From Ignavibacteria bacterium (lineage in GTDB: Bacteria > Bacteroidota > Ignavibacteria > Kapaibacteriales > UBA4661), in NCBI GenBank assembly GCA_013298775.1, contig JAAFIV010000018.1, forward strand, positions 29,792 to 93,791: DNA of 64,000 nucleotides. The letters are read 5' to 3'. The notes under the pieces are model-generated. The model ran no database searches. It had not been told where the DNA came from and worked only from the letters and a program-made list of their open reading frames with translations. Positions 35,014-44,207 of this stretch are shown one piece after another; the first letter of the stretch is position 1; every line of letters begins with the position of its first letter. The position numbers and the translations under genes are program-made.

Positions 35014-37470
35014 ATGAGTTCTTCTTTTCGTTATCGAGCGGCATATTTCCTTGTTTTGGTGATGTGTAGTGCTGCTGCACTCAGCGTTTGTGCGCAAAAT
35101 TCTTCGCAGAATGCTTCTCGTTTGCCATTCAAAGTTGGCTTGGAAGTATTGCAAGCGCAAGATTTCGCGCCATTTCGAGGCAAAAAAGTGGGGCTGATTG
35201 TCAATCACTCAGCTGTTACCCGAAATGGCGACCATGCGGTTGATATTTTTCACAAACAAGGCTTGGTAACAAAGCTCTTTGCACCGGAGCATGGCATTCG
35301 CGGCACAAAAGATGAGTTGTTGAACAAAAATGAAACCGATTCCGCAACAGGTTTGCCGATTTATTCCTTGTATCAGGAAAAGAAAAAAGAGCCTTCGCAA
35401 GAGGAATTGCAAGGCGTAGATGCCTTAGTATTTGATATTCAGGAAATAGGAGTACGATATTATACCTACGCAACGACGATGGCGTATTGCATGAAAGCTG
35501 CCGCACAAGCAGGAATACCGTTTTTCGTGCTTGACCGCCCAAATATGGCGGCTCCCCTCGGTGTGTACGGTCCGATTCTGGAAAAAGAGTTCCAAGGCGG
35601 ATTTGCGAGCTATTACCCGATTCCGATTGCGCACGGAATGACGATGGGCGAACTTGCTCAATTCTACAACACCGAGTTTGGTATCAATGCGAAACTCACC
35701 GTGATTCCGATGCAAGGCTATCAACCCGATAAATTTTACGACGAGCAAGAACCAGCCTTCCCTTGGCGCAATCCCAGCCCGAACATTCGCTCAATGGATG
35801 CCGTGATTGGCTATCATGTGCTGGGTTCGCTGGAAGATATTACGTGGAGCGTCGGACGCGGTACGGATTCGCCCTTCACGACGTATGGAGTGAGTATTCC
35901 AGGAATAAGTTTTATGAACGGTTTGCAATGGGGACAACGCATTGATGCAAAAAAGCTGCCCGGACTAGAGTTTACCGCAATGGTGTTTAATCCCAGCAGT
36001 TCAAAATTAGCGGGGAAGCAATGTTACGGTTTTGCTCTTAAAGTTGTCAATCGCCGAGCAATCAAACCCTTTCTCACGACATTGACCGTTGCGCGAGAAC
36101 TGCACATGGTGTTACCTGATACTTCGCGCAGCAAAGAACTGGACAGAGCAGGGCGCAGCCTTGGTTCGCGTAAGGTTATTGCGATGATAAAAGCGGGAAA
36201 AACGCCTGAAGATATTGAGAAATCCTTGCAGACAGAGGTAAAAGAGTTTGAGAAAAAGCGTCTAAAATACTTGATATATACGAAAGAATTTTTGCAAAAA
36301 CAGGCAGATGAAGCGAAGAAACGAGGCGCAGTAGAGAATTCAAGTGATAAAAATAACCTCCAAAATGCAGTCAATAATGGTGCAAATCAAGACCTAGATT
36401 TTGAAAGCACACGAAAGGTGATTTTGCGCTCAATCCATGATTCTGCCTTTCCTTCAGCGTGTCTAGGCGTGATTTGGAAAGGGAAAATCGTTACACAAGA
36501 GGCATTTGGGACAATGACATATTCATCAAACTCTCTCAAAACAACGACCGAATCTGTCTATGATATGGCTTCACTCACAAAGGTACTTGCCACAACGACG
36601 TGTTTTATGAAGTTGTACGACGAAGGGAAAATCAAGCTGGAGGATAGTGTAACGAAGTACATTCCAGAGTTTGCTGCGAATGGAAAACAGAATGTGAGGA
36701 TTGCTAACCTTTTGCTACACAATTCTGGTCTCGCTGCATTTCGTCCCTACGACCAGCAAGTACAAGGCGCGGACGCAGCAATGCAAGCCCTGTACAATGA
36801 AAAGCTCGTGTACAAAACAGGCGATTCGATGATTTACAGCGATTTAGGTTTTATCACGCTGGGCGAGATTGTTCGGCGGATTACGGGAAAAACGTTGGAT
36901 GCGTATTTTGCAGAAAATGTTGCACGTCCGCTTGGACTTGCTTCGATGGGCTTCAATCCCAAAGGCGAGATACTTTCGCGCTGCGTCCCTACTGAAGACG
37001 ATAAACTCTGGAAGCAAGCATTTACGCGCCCTTTGGTGCATGACCCCCGTTCTGCCTTGCTTGGCGGTGTAGCTGGTCATGCGGGATTATTCGGCAGTGT
37101 GGGCGATGTTAGCCAACTTTTAAAAGCAATCTATTTCCCTGATAATTTCCCTGAAAGCGGCAAAGCACCGTTCATTCGCCCCGAAACGGTAAAACTTTTT
37201 ACCACGAAACAAGGAAAACTTAGTACACGAGCAATCGGTTGGGACACAAAAGGTGAAGGAAAAAGTTCGTGTGGAGAAGGCTTTGCTGCTGTTTCTTTTG
37301 GGCATACTGGATACACGGGAACAAGCGTGTGGTGCGACCCTACGAAAGAACTCTGCGTTGTTTTTCTTACCAATCGTGTGCATCCTACTTCGGAAAACAT
37401 CAAGATTCGTGCGGTGCGTCCGGCGGTGCATGATGCTGTGTTGCGGGATATTGCAAATGCAGTAAAATAA
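35014..37470 (+). CDS. NamZ (DUF1343) exo-muramidase fused to a beta-lactamase-type serine hydrolase
   Basis: 818 residues from the ATG at 35014, which starts a signal peptide ending near SVCAQ. The N-terminal NamZ/DUF1343 domain (about 38-425) has KVGLIVNHSAVTRNG, LFAPEHGIRGTKD, YSLY and LVFDIQEIGVRYYTYATTM; NamZ removes terminal MurNAc from peptidoglycan fragments. After a charged linker, a class C beta-lactamase/transpeptidase-like domain (about 465-815) shows Ser520-x-x-Lys523 (ASLTK), Tyr608 (YSD) and a C-terminal HTGYTG. Such fusions occur in Bacteroidota. It probably works in the periplasm on cell-wall pieces. The acetyltransferase gene follows 26 bases later. Confidence 0.92.
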   Translation: MSSSFRYRAAYFLVLVMCSAAALSVCAQNSSQNASRLPFKVGLEVLQAQDFAPFRGKKVGLIVNHSAVTRNGDHAVDIFHKQGLVTKLFAPEHGIRGTKDELLNKNETDSATGLPIYSLYQEKKKEPSQEELQGVDALVFDIQEIGVRYYTYATTMAYCMKAAAQAGIPFFVLDRPNMAAPLGVYGPILEKEFQGGFASYYPIPIAHGMTMGELAQFYNTEFGINAKLTVIPMQGYQPDKFYDEQEPAFPWRNPSPNIRSMDAVIGYHVLGSLEDITWSVGRGTDSPFTTYGVSIPGISFMNGLQWGQRIDAKKLPGLEFTAMVFNPSSSKLAGKQCYGFALKVVNRRAIKPFLTTLTVARELHMVLPDTSRSKELDRAGRSLGSRKVIAMIKAGKTPEDIEKSLQTEVKEFEKKRLKYLIYTKEFLQKQADEAKKRGAVENSSDKNNLQNAVNNGANQDLDFESTRKVILRSIHDSAFPSACLGVIWKGKIVTQEAFGTMTYSSNSLKTTTESVYDMASLTKVLATTTCFMKLYDEGKIKLEDSVTKYIPEFAANGKQNVRIANLLLHNSGLAAFRPYDQQVQGADAAMQALYNEKLVYKTGDSMIYSDLGFITLGEIVRRITGKTLDAYFAENVARPLGLASMGFNPKGEILSRCVPTEDDKLWKQAFTRPLVHDPRSALLGGVAGHAGLFGSVGDVSQLLKAIYFPDNFPESGKAPFIRPETVKLFTTKQGKLSTRAIGWDTKGEGKSSCGEGFAAVSFGHTGYTGTSVWCDPTKELCVVFLTNRVHPTSENIKIRAVRPAVHDAVLRDIANAVK

Positions 37471-37496
37471 TTGACTTACAACCTCATCTTGAATTT

Positions 37497-38612
37497 ATGA
37501 AAACAGAGCGTTTAGCTTCATTGGATGCCTTTCGCGGATTTACGGTCGCGGGAATGATTCTGGTAAATAATCCAGGTTCATGGACGCAAGCCTACCCGCA
37601 ACTTCTTCACGCACATTGGAACGGTTGGACTCCTACCGATTGGATTTTCCCGTTTTTTATCTACATCGGCGGTGTTTCCATGACGTACTCAATGGCTCAC
37701 CGTGTGGCGCGTGGCGATAGCAAAACAGATTTGTTCATGCAGGTAGTGAAACGGGCTGCAATTATTTTTCTGTTAGGATTCCTACTGAATTTGATTCCTA
37801 AGTTCAATTTTGCGACGGTTAGGATTCCTGGCGTTCTTCAGCGCATTGCTATTTGCTACGCGCTTTCGGCACTGATTATGCTCAATTTCTCCGCGCGAGC
37901 GCAAGCAGTCTGGACGGTGGGTTTGCTCATTTTCTATAATGCCATTATGTACCTCGTTCCCGTGCCGAATCTTGGTGCAGGCTTCATGGAACCCGCAAAA
38001 AACCTTGCTGCATACGTGGATTCGATATTTCTGACAGGACATATGTGGGTGCAATCCAAAACATGGGACCCCGAAGGTATTTTAAGCACCATTCCCGCTA
38101 TTGCTACTGCGCTCTTTGGCTCGCTCACGGGATATTTGCTCAAGACTGAAAAATCACGCGAAGAAAAAGCAGCGTGGATGCTCTTTGCAGGCTTTGCGTG
38201 TTTGCTCGTCGGCGGAGCGTGGGATTGGGGAATGCCAATCAACAAAAGCCTCTGGACAAGCTCGTATTCGGTGTTCATGGCAGGGTGGGGCTTGCTTTTT
38301 CTCGGTGCGTTTTACTGGATGATGGACGTACAAGGCTGGCAACGCTGGGCGAAATTTTTCACCATTTATGGCATGAACGCGCTTGCAACCTACGTTTTGT
38401 CTATTTTGCTGATGAAATTGCTGCTTTTCTGGACAGTTACACAGCCAGACGGAAAAGAATTGGCAATGAAAAGCGTGATTTACAATGTGGCATTTTACCC
38501 GTTTTTTGCAAGCACGTATAATTCTTCGCTTGCCTTTGCCATCGCTTACAACCTGCTTATTTTCGGGGTTGCTTGGGTATTGTACAAGAGAAAAATCTTT
38601 ATTAAAATCTGA
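37497..38612 (+). CDS. HGSNAT-like membrane acetyltransferase (DUF5009)
   Basis: A 371-residue protein with about ten transmembrane helices. The N-terminal RLASLDAFRGFTVAGMILVNNPG and HAHWNGWTPTDWIFPFFIYIGGVS are hallmarks of the DUF5009/heparan-alpha-glucosaminide N-acetyltransferase group, which moves an acetyl group across the membrane onto a terminal glucosamine. The His in HAHWNG would be the candidate acetyl carrier. Coupling with the upstream NamZ-beta-lactamase gene (26-base gap) supports a role in cell-wall amino-sugar handling. The acceptor sugar is not known here. Confidence 0.88.
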   Translation: MKTERLASLDAFRGFTVAGMILVNNPGSWTQAYPQLLHAHWNGWTPTDWIFPFFIYIGGVSMTYSMAHRVARGDSKTDLFMQVVKRAAIIFLLGFLLNLIPKFNFATVRIPGVLQRIAICYALSALIMLNFSARAQAVWTVGLLIFYNAIMYLVPVPNLGAGFMEPAKNLAAYVDSIFLTGHMWVQSKTWDPEGILSTIPAIATALFGSLTGYLLKTEKSREEKAAWMLFAGFACLLVGGAWDWGMPINKSLWTSSYSVFMAGWGLLFLGAFYWMMDVQGWQRWAKFFTIYGMNALATYVLSILLMKLLLFWTVTQPDGKELAMKSVIYNVAFYPFFASTYNSSLAFAIAYNLLIFGVAWVLYKRKIFIKI

Positions 38613-38670
38613 AGATACATCAAAATTCCAACATCATTTTTTACAACAAAATATTCAGGGAGATAGTATT

Positions 38671-39234
38671 ATGAAGTCCACTTTACGTTGTTTTGCTTTG
38701 TTTTGCGCAGGTGTCCTGCTCCAAAACATCAATGTTTTTGCACAAAAGCATCATGCTCAGGTTGCTGATAAAGCACACGCACTGCACGTAGCGGCGCATA
38801 GCAAGGCGCACACGAAGGTTTCGCCGTGTGTGCAAGAGGGCGCAGCAGGAGATTTTGCGCAAAATATCATTTCTGACAAAGTACCATGCCCTGGAAATAG
38901 CATGGGAGTTGATGCCGAGCCGCATATTGACCCAAAAGTGTTGATGAGCAAAATTGCCTATCCAAGCACCATTAAAACAAAGAAAAAAGAAGCATGGGTT
39001 TCTATGATGGTGCTGATTGACGATAAGGGCAAGTACGACAAACACACGCTTGAGTGCATCAAAGCCTTCGACCCCAAGAAAAACAAATGGGATATGGAAT
39101 TATCGGTTGATGAAATCGAAGCCTTAGAGCAATCCGCGATTGCTGCGTTGCAAAATGTAACCTTCGTTCCGGCGCAAAAGCAAGGTAAATCCTTGTCGTG
39201 CTGGACGCTTATTCCAATTCATTACGAACATTAA
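38671..39234 (+). CDS. Exported protein with TonB C-terminal-like domain
   Basis: 187 residues from the ATG at 38671, preceded by GGGAGATAGTATT. The signal peptide ends near NINVFAQ. A His/Ala-rich stretch (about 25-60) is followed by a region with PKVLMSKIAYPSTIKTKKKEAWVSMMVLIDDKGKY and AIAALQNVTFVPAQKQGKSLSCWTLIPIHYE, the layout of the TonB_C domain found in many short Bacteroidota proteins. It lacks the N-terminal transmembrane anchor and Pro-rich spacer of a true TonB, so it is probably a periplasmic relative with no energy-transducing role (inference). Confidence 0.75.
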   Translation: MKSTLRCFALFCAGVLLQNINVFAQKHHAQVADKAHALHVAAHSKAHTKVSPCVQEGAAGDFAQNIISDKVPCPGNSMGVDAEPHIDPKVLMSKIAYPSTIKTKKKEAWVSMMVLIDDKGKYDKHTLECIKAFDPKKNKWDMELSVDEIEALEQSAIAALQNVTFVPAQKQGKSLSCWTLIPIHYEH

Positions 39235-39246
39235 CACCATCGACAA

Positions 39247-40227
39247 ATGCGACCTTCTCCTACAATTTTCACCATTGTTGGGCTATTTTTCTCAGCATAT
39301 TCTTTGTTTGCGCAAATTCTTCCAAAAAGCGGAGAAGTAACGCTAAAAACAAGCACGGGAACACTTTCGGGGACGTTAGCACTTCCGCCGCTCAGTTCTG
39401 ATGCAGTGCCGCTTATTGTGATGATTTCCGGCTCTGGTCCGACCGACAGAGACGGGAATTCACTTGCGCTGCAAGGCAAAAATAATTCTCTCAAAATGCT
39501 TGCTGAAGAGTGCGCAAAAAGCGGTATTGCTTCGCTACGCTACGACAAACGTGGCGTGGGAGCAAGCAAGAATGCGATGGCGAAGGAAGACGACCTCCGC
39601 TTTGAAGATTACGTGCGCGATGCAAAGGAATGGGTTCGCCAATACCGCATGGATAAACGCTTTGGGAAAATCATTGTTCTGGGGCATTCGGAAGGTTCGC
39701 TTATTGGAATGCTTGCTGCGCGGGAAGAGTTTGCAAATGGCTTCATTTCTCTTGCGGGAACAGGTTTTCCTGCCGATGAAGTTATCAAAAAACAACTTTC
39801 TGCGCAGCCGATTCCTGATGGATTCAAAAATGAGATTTTTGCAAAGCTCGACAGTATCAAGCGCGGTCTCACTGTCCGTGATGTCCAGCCGATGCTGATG
39901 AGCCTTTTCCGACCAAGCGTTCAGCCGTATATGCACTCGTGGATGCGCTACAATCCTCAGACCGAGATGGCAGGATTGCTTGTTCCAAGCCTGATTGTGC
40001 AAGGCACGACCGATATTCAAGTCGGTAGGGAAGATGCAGAAGCCTTAGTAAAGGCTCAGAAAACCTCGCGTTTGGCAATGATTGAGAATATGAATCACGT
40101 TCTGAAAATTGACAAGAAGAAAGACATGATGGCGCAAATGCAAGGCAGTTACCAAGACTCCGCATTGCCGCTCGCGCCAGAGTTTGTGAAGGTTGTTGTT
40201 GAATTTGTGAAAGGTTTTCAGCGATGA
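39247..40227 (+). CDS. Secreted alpha/beta hydrolase
   Basis: 326 residues with a signal peptide ending near SLFAQ. The fold markers are PLIVMISGSGPTDRDGNS (oxyanion loop), SLRYDKRGVGAS, nucleophile Ser in VLGHSEGSLIG, Asp in IVQGTTDIQV and His in NMNHVLK. It resembles periplasmic serine aminopeptidase-S33-like hydrolases of Bacteroidota. The substrate is unknown. Its stop codon overlaps the start of the next gene (ATGA at 40224-40227), so the two are translationally coupled. Confidence 0.88.
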   Translation: MRPSPTIFTIVGLFFSAYSLFAQILPKSGEVTLKTSTGTLSGTLALPPLSSDAVPLIVMISGSGPTDRDGNSLALQGKNNSLKMLAEECAKSGIASLRYDKRGVGASKNAMAKEDDLRFEDYVRDAKEWVRQYRMDKRFGKIIVLGHSEGSLIGMLAAREEFANGFISLAGTGFPADEVIKKQLSAQPIPDGFKNEIFAKLDSIKRGLTVRDVQPMLMSLFRPSVQPYMHSWMRYNPQTEMAGLLVPSLIVQGTTDIQVGREDAEALVKAQKTSRLAMIENMNHVLKIDKKKDMMAQMQGSYQDSALPLAPEFVKVVVEFVKGFQR

Positions 40228-41033
40228 ATGCTCAAGCCGCAATCCGAGCCAGATGTACCACGCCGCACCTTCGTTGGGGCGTGTTGTGTGCTTGTTTTTT
40301 CATCGTGTCTTTCGCGCCGCATCGAAACGATACTGCTGCAAAGCCGCTTCCACGCTACACTGTGCTTCAAACACGTGAACAAATCTCGCTTGACGGGCAA
40401 TTAACGGAAAATGCGTGGCTGAAAGCCGCTTCCACAGGCGCGTTTCGCTTGGCAAATGATAGTGCGGATGCAAAAAATCATACAACGGCAAAGTTGCTTT
40501 GGGACAGCACGTATCTGTACGTAGCGTTTGAATGTGCAGACAAAAACATCATTGGACGCATGACAAAACGCGATGCTAACTTGTGGGAAGAAGAAGTTGT
40601 CGAAGTGTTTTTGTGTCCCGACGACCCCGTGCTGCATGGTTACACAGAAATTGAACTCAGCCCTGCAAACACGCTTCTCGACTTGTTTGTGCGCTACACC
40701 CGCGAGGTCAATGGCTTTCCCGCGCCCGTTTCCTTGCCGCACCACACCGTAAACCTTGATATTCGTTCCGCAGTTTCGGTTCGAGGAACATTGAATAACG
40801 AATCCGATACCGACACCAGTTGGACGGCAGAAATGGCGATTCCGTTGCGAGATATTGTGCGGGCTGGACGTGTTGCGCCCGAAGATGGCGAAGTTTGGCG
40901 AATGAATCTATACCGCATGGAGCGTTTTCCTGAGCGCGAATTTATAGCGTGGTCACCAACGGGAATGAGTAAATTCCACGTTCCCAAGCGATTTGGAGAG
41001 CTTGTTTTTTCAAAAAAAAATGTTGGAGAGTAA
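40224..41033 (+). CDS. CBM9-like carbohydrate-binding family protein
   Basis: A 269-residue protein with a likely signal segment (LRWGVLCACFFIVSFAPH). The body (about 50-265) matches the CBM9-like family: QISLDGQLTENAWLKAA opening, TTAKLLWDSTYLYVAFECAD, the EEEVVEVFLCPDDP strand, and DTSWTAEMAIPLRDI followed by WRMNLYRMERFPEREFIAWSPT. These proteins bind sugars or act as accessory modules and have no catalytic site. Overlap with the hydrolase gene suggests a joint role on a glycan ester, which is inferred. Confidence 0.85.
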   Translation: MNAQAAIRARCTTPHLRWGVLCACFFIVSFAPHRNDTAAKPLPRYTVLQTREQISLDGQLTENAWLKAASTGAFRLANDSADAKNHTTAKLLWDSTYLYVAFECADKNIIGRMTKRDANLWEEEVVEVFLCPDDPVLHGYTEIELSPANTLLDLFVRYTREVNGFPAPVSLPHHTVNLDIRSAVSVRGTLNNESDTDTSWTAEMAIPLRDIVRAGRVAPEDGEVWRMNLYRMERFPEREFIAWSPTGMSKFHVPKRFGELVFSKKNVGE

Positions 41034-41146
41034 CGTCCTCAGCCTATATTGCGTTTTCTGAATGTGTTTGATTTTTCGTGCTTGATTTTCATAAAATTTG
41101 TTGTCTATTTTTGGATAACCACCACTTTCACTATCCTTGTTTCATT

Positions 41147-43027
41147 ATGTTTAATTCGATGAAAATTTCGACGCGCCTTGCCTTTGGCTTTGGTACCGTC
41201 CTTGTTTTGTTTGCGTTTTGTATTGTTTTGGGTGTTAATGCCGTAACGAATGTTGCTAACGACGTAACGAATGTTGTTGATGATAAAATGCCTAAAATCA
41301 ACGCTTCAGTGGGAATAATGCTGCTGGCGCAGTCCAATGCAGAATCGGTGCTTCTTGTTGGTATTTTAGACGCGACGAATCCCGTCGAAAAACAGCAAAT
41401 TGACAATGAAATTGCTAATGTAGAACATCGGCGCATTCAAATTGGCGAGCATATCAAGCTCTTAAAAGAAAAGGTAACGACTGAGGGCGGCAAGTTGCGA
41501 TTGAAAAAGCTCATAGAAGCACGTGAAGCGTACTTAAAAAACTTAAATGCCCTTCTCGAAGCAGCTAGAACCACAGCAACTTTTGATACTCAACTAAAGG
41601 CAAAATATACACAGGAGTTTTCTCCTTCGCGTATGGAATATCTTCGTGCGTGTCAAGATCTTGCGGATTGGCAACAACAACTTGCCGAAAAGACCGGTGA
41701 TGCAGCGCAAGCAAACGCTGGGCAAACACGCAGTTTTCTTATTATGGTTGGGATTATCGGTATTGTCATCGCCGTAGGTGCAGCCGTAATGCTTACACGC
41801 AGCATTTCTAAACCACTTGAGGAAAGTGTTGCAACGGTTGGGAAAATTGCTCAGGGAGATATTAACACGCCGATTGATGCTACGCGGAAAGACGAACTTG
41901 GCGAATTATTGCGCTCAATGGCTTCGATGCAGCAAACGATTAAACGCTTAGTTGCTGACCTCAAGAACCTGAGCAATTCCGCCCGCGCAGGGAATCTCAG
42001 TGTTCGCGCCGATGCCTCGCAGTATCAGGGAGACTTTCGCACAGTCGTTGGTGGGGTGAATGAGGTGTTGGAAGCAGTCGTGAAGCCACTTCAAGAGGCA
42101 AGTATCGTTCTAACAGATGTCGCTGATGGCAATTTGACCGTGAGTATGGATGGAAATTATGCAGGTGAATTTGCCCGCATGAGTAATACCTTGAACGATA
42201 CGGTGCGAACCATGAACGAAGTGATTCAGCAAGTAGCGGCGGCGGCGGCGGATGTGAGCGAAAGTTCGAGTTATTTAGCCGATACGAGCCACGCACTTTC
42301 ATCAGGTGCCACGCAGCAAGCCGCATCATTACAGGAAATTAGCGCGTCGTTGCAGGAAATTAGTTCGCAGGCGCGGCAAAGTTCCATGCAAGCGACCGAA
42401 GCTGAAAAACTTACGAAAAATACCGCACAAGCCGCATACGACGGTGTTGAACAGATGAATAATCTCGTGGGTTCAATTCACGAGTTAAGCCGCTCCAGCC
42501 GCGAAATTAGCAAGGTGATTAAAGTGATTGACGAAATTGCGTTCCAAACAAATCTTCTCGCCCTGAATGCCGCAGTGGAAGCCGCTCGCGCAGGACGACA
42601 CGGCAAAGGCTTTGCCGTTGTGGCAGAGGAAGTGCGTAATCTTGCGAACAGAAGCGCGAAAGCCGCCCGCGAAACCGCAACCATGATTGATGCAGCACTC
42701 AACCAAATTGTCATTAGTGAAAAGCTAACGGGCGAGACTGCAAGCGCGTTACAGAGCATTCAAGACCGCTCTGCCAATGTGCAAACGGTGATGAACGAAA
42801 TCGTGATTGCTGCAAAAGAGCAATCAAGCGGGATAGCGCAAATCAGCAAAGGTGTGGAACAGATTTCACAGGTTGTCCAAAACACTAGCGCAAGCGCGGA
42901 AGAATCGGCTTCTGCGTCCGAAGAATTGTCCAGCCATGCACAAATGCTCCGCGAACTTGTCCAACGCTTCCGCACGAGCAATAACGCTAGAATTGACCTA
43001 AGTCTTGAGCGTCGGCGTTTGGGATAA
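41147..43027 (+). CDS. Methyl-accepting chemotaxis protein (4HB type)
   Basis: 626 residues from the ATG at 41147. A transmembrane helix at about 12-32 is followed by a four-helix periplasmic sensor ([23 protein letters not shown] through [13 protein letters not shown]), a second transmembrane helix, a HAMP domain with a second HAMP-like repeat, and the signalling hairpin [21 protein letters not shown] plus [15 protein letters not shown]. It shares the cytoplasmic half with the haem-type MCP but has a different sensor. A GCG-type run (GGCGGCGGCGGC) lies at about 42238. It is 6.4 kb from the main cluster, transcribed alone. Confidence 0.93.
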   Translation: MFNSMKISTRLAFGFGTVLVLFAFCIVLGVNAVTNVANDVTNVVDDKMPKINASVGIMLLAQSNAESVLLVGILDATNPVEKQQIDNEIANVEHRRIQIGEHIKLLKEKVTTEGGKLRLKKLIEAREAYLKNLNALLEAARTTATFDTQLKAKYTQEFSPSRMEYLRACQDLADWQQQLAEKTGDAAQANAGQTRSFLIMVGIIGIVIAVGAAVMLTRSISKPLEESVATVGKIAQGDINTPIDATRKDELGELLRSMASMQQTIKRLVADLKNLSNSARAGNLSVRADASQYQGDFRTVVGGVNEVLEAVVKPLQEASIVLTDVADGNLTVSMDGNYAGEFARMSNTLNDTVRTMNEVIQQVAAAAADVSESSSYLADTSHALSSGATQQAASLQEISASLQEISSQARQSSMQATEAEKLTKNTAQAAYDGVEQMNNLVGSIHELSRSSREISKVIKVIDEIAFQTNLLALNAAVEAARAGRHGKGFAVVAEEVRNLANRSAKAARETATMIDAALNQIVISEKLTGETASALQSIQDRSANVQTVMNEIVIAAKEQSSGIAQISKGVEQISQVVQNTSASAEESASASEELSSHAQMLRELVQRFRTSNNARIDLSLERRRLG

Positions 43028-43051
43028 ACAATGCGAATTAAAAGATAGTTT

Positions 43052-43184
43052 TGACACTGATTAAAATGATTTGACTGATAAATGCTGATAACAGATTGAA
43101 GAATAATAATCTGAAAAGATTCTTTTTATATCACTCCACATCATTTATCTGTGAAAATCATTTTTACCAGTTAAATCAGTGTCA
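43052..43184. repeat. Palindromic element, family D (copy 1)
   Basis: TGACACTGATT (43052-43062) is inverted as AATCAGTGTCA (43174-43184), and AAAATGATTT / AAATCATTTT form a second inner pair. The interior is AT-rich. The end sequence (GACACTGATT...) resembles dispersed repeats seen in many genomes. It fills the gap between the MCP and the Rpn-family gene. Confidence 0.75.
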
Positions 43185-43250
43185 GAGAAATCAATAATTT
43201 AACCTAACTTTTAATTGGCATAAACACTCATTCTCTCTGAAACAGCATTC

Positions 43251-44144
43251 ATGCGCTTCGCAAACCCTAAAAATGATGTAGCGTTCAAAAAAATCTTTGG
43301 TGACAGAAATAAACCAGAGATTCTGATGAGCTTTTTAAATGCGGTTATGGGCTTGCAGGGCGAGAACGCAATAACAAGCGTGGAAATTATGAATCCTCTG
43401 CAAGCCCCATACATAGAGGGTTTGAAGATGACCACGTTGGATGTGCGAGCAAAAGATGCTTCGGGAAAATCCTTTATTGTGGAAATGCAAGCAAACGCTG
43501 AAGATGCCTTCGATAAGCGGTCACTGTTTTACACTTCGCAAGCGTATGTGAATCAATTGGAGCGAGGGCAGGTGTATTCTGCCTTGCAGCCGGTGTATTT
43601 TATTGGAATGCTGGATTTTAATTTGTTCGAGGGCGCGGCGTATTTGACGCGACACCTGCTCTTGGAATCGCGGACGTTCAAGCATCACATCAAAGATTTT
43701 GAGCTGTATTTTATTGAGCTAAAGAAATTCCACAAGAGCCTTGATGAATTAGAAAATGTGCTGGACAAATGGATATATTTTGTGCAACACGCAGAAGAAT
43801 TGGACGAGCCGCCGCAAGCCTTGCAAAGCGAATCAGCAATAGCATCTGCCTTCGAGAACGCGGCGCAATACAAGTGGACGCGCTTAGAGATGGAAGCATA
43901 CCAGTATTGGGAATTTGAGCGGATGAAGGTGTTGGAGATTGAGGAAGAGTACGCAGAATTACAAGCGAAGTATGCTACATTGAAAGCAGAAATGAAAGAT
44001 GAGATACATCTTCAAAAAGTAGAACTTCAACGTGTGTCTGCCGCCGCCGCTCGCGCCCTTGCCGAAGCGGGACTTTCTCCAGAGGCTATCGCAACAACAC
44101 TGAATATCCCCGTAGATCAAGTAATCACAATGCTTTCGAGCTAA
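43251..44144 (+). CDS. Rpn family PD-(D/E)XK nuclease (PDDEXK_2)
   Basis: A 297-residue protein of the recombination-promoting nuclease/transposase-like family. N-terminal FANPKNDVAFKKIFGD and the nuclease core LDVRAKDASGKSFIVEMQ (Asp then Glu-x-Gln) are diagnostic, followed by FDKRSLFYTSQAYVNQLERGQVY. The C-terminal third is a coiled coil (KVLEIEEEYAELQAKYATLKAE) and then LAEAGLSPEAIATTLNIPVDQV, a small helical DNA-binding-like end. Rpn proteins cut DNA and boost RecA-independent recombination; a transposition role is not established. There is no flanking inverted repeat to define an IS element. Confidence 0.9.
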   Translation: MRFANPKNDVAFKKIFGDRNKPEILMSFLNAVMGLQGENAITSVEIMNPLQAPYIEGLKMTTLDVRAKDASGKSFIVEMQANAEDAFDKRSLFYTSQAYVNQLERGQVYSALQPVYFIGMLDFNLFEGAAYLTRHLLLESRTFKHHIKDFELYFIELKKFHKSLDELENVLDKWIYFVQHAEELDEPPQALQSESAIASAFENAAQYKWTRLEMEAYQYWEFERMKVLEIEEEYAELQAKYATLKAEMKDEIHLQKVELQRVSAAAARALAEAGLSPEAIATTLNIPVDQVITMLSS

Positions 44145-44207
44145 TAATTTTACAAAAAACGAAAACAAATAACTCACAATATTTCACCTTTAGTTTGTTT
44201 GTTCAGT

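Noticed and set aside
43251..44144. Insertion sequence boundary around the Rpn-family gene
   Set aside because: The palindromic element upstream is of family D and has no matching end downstream of the gene, so no IS borders can be drawn.
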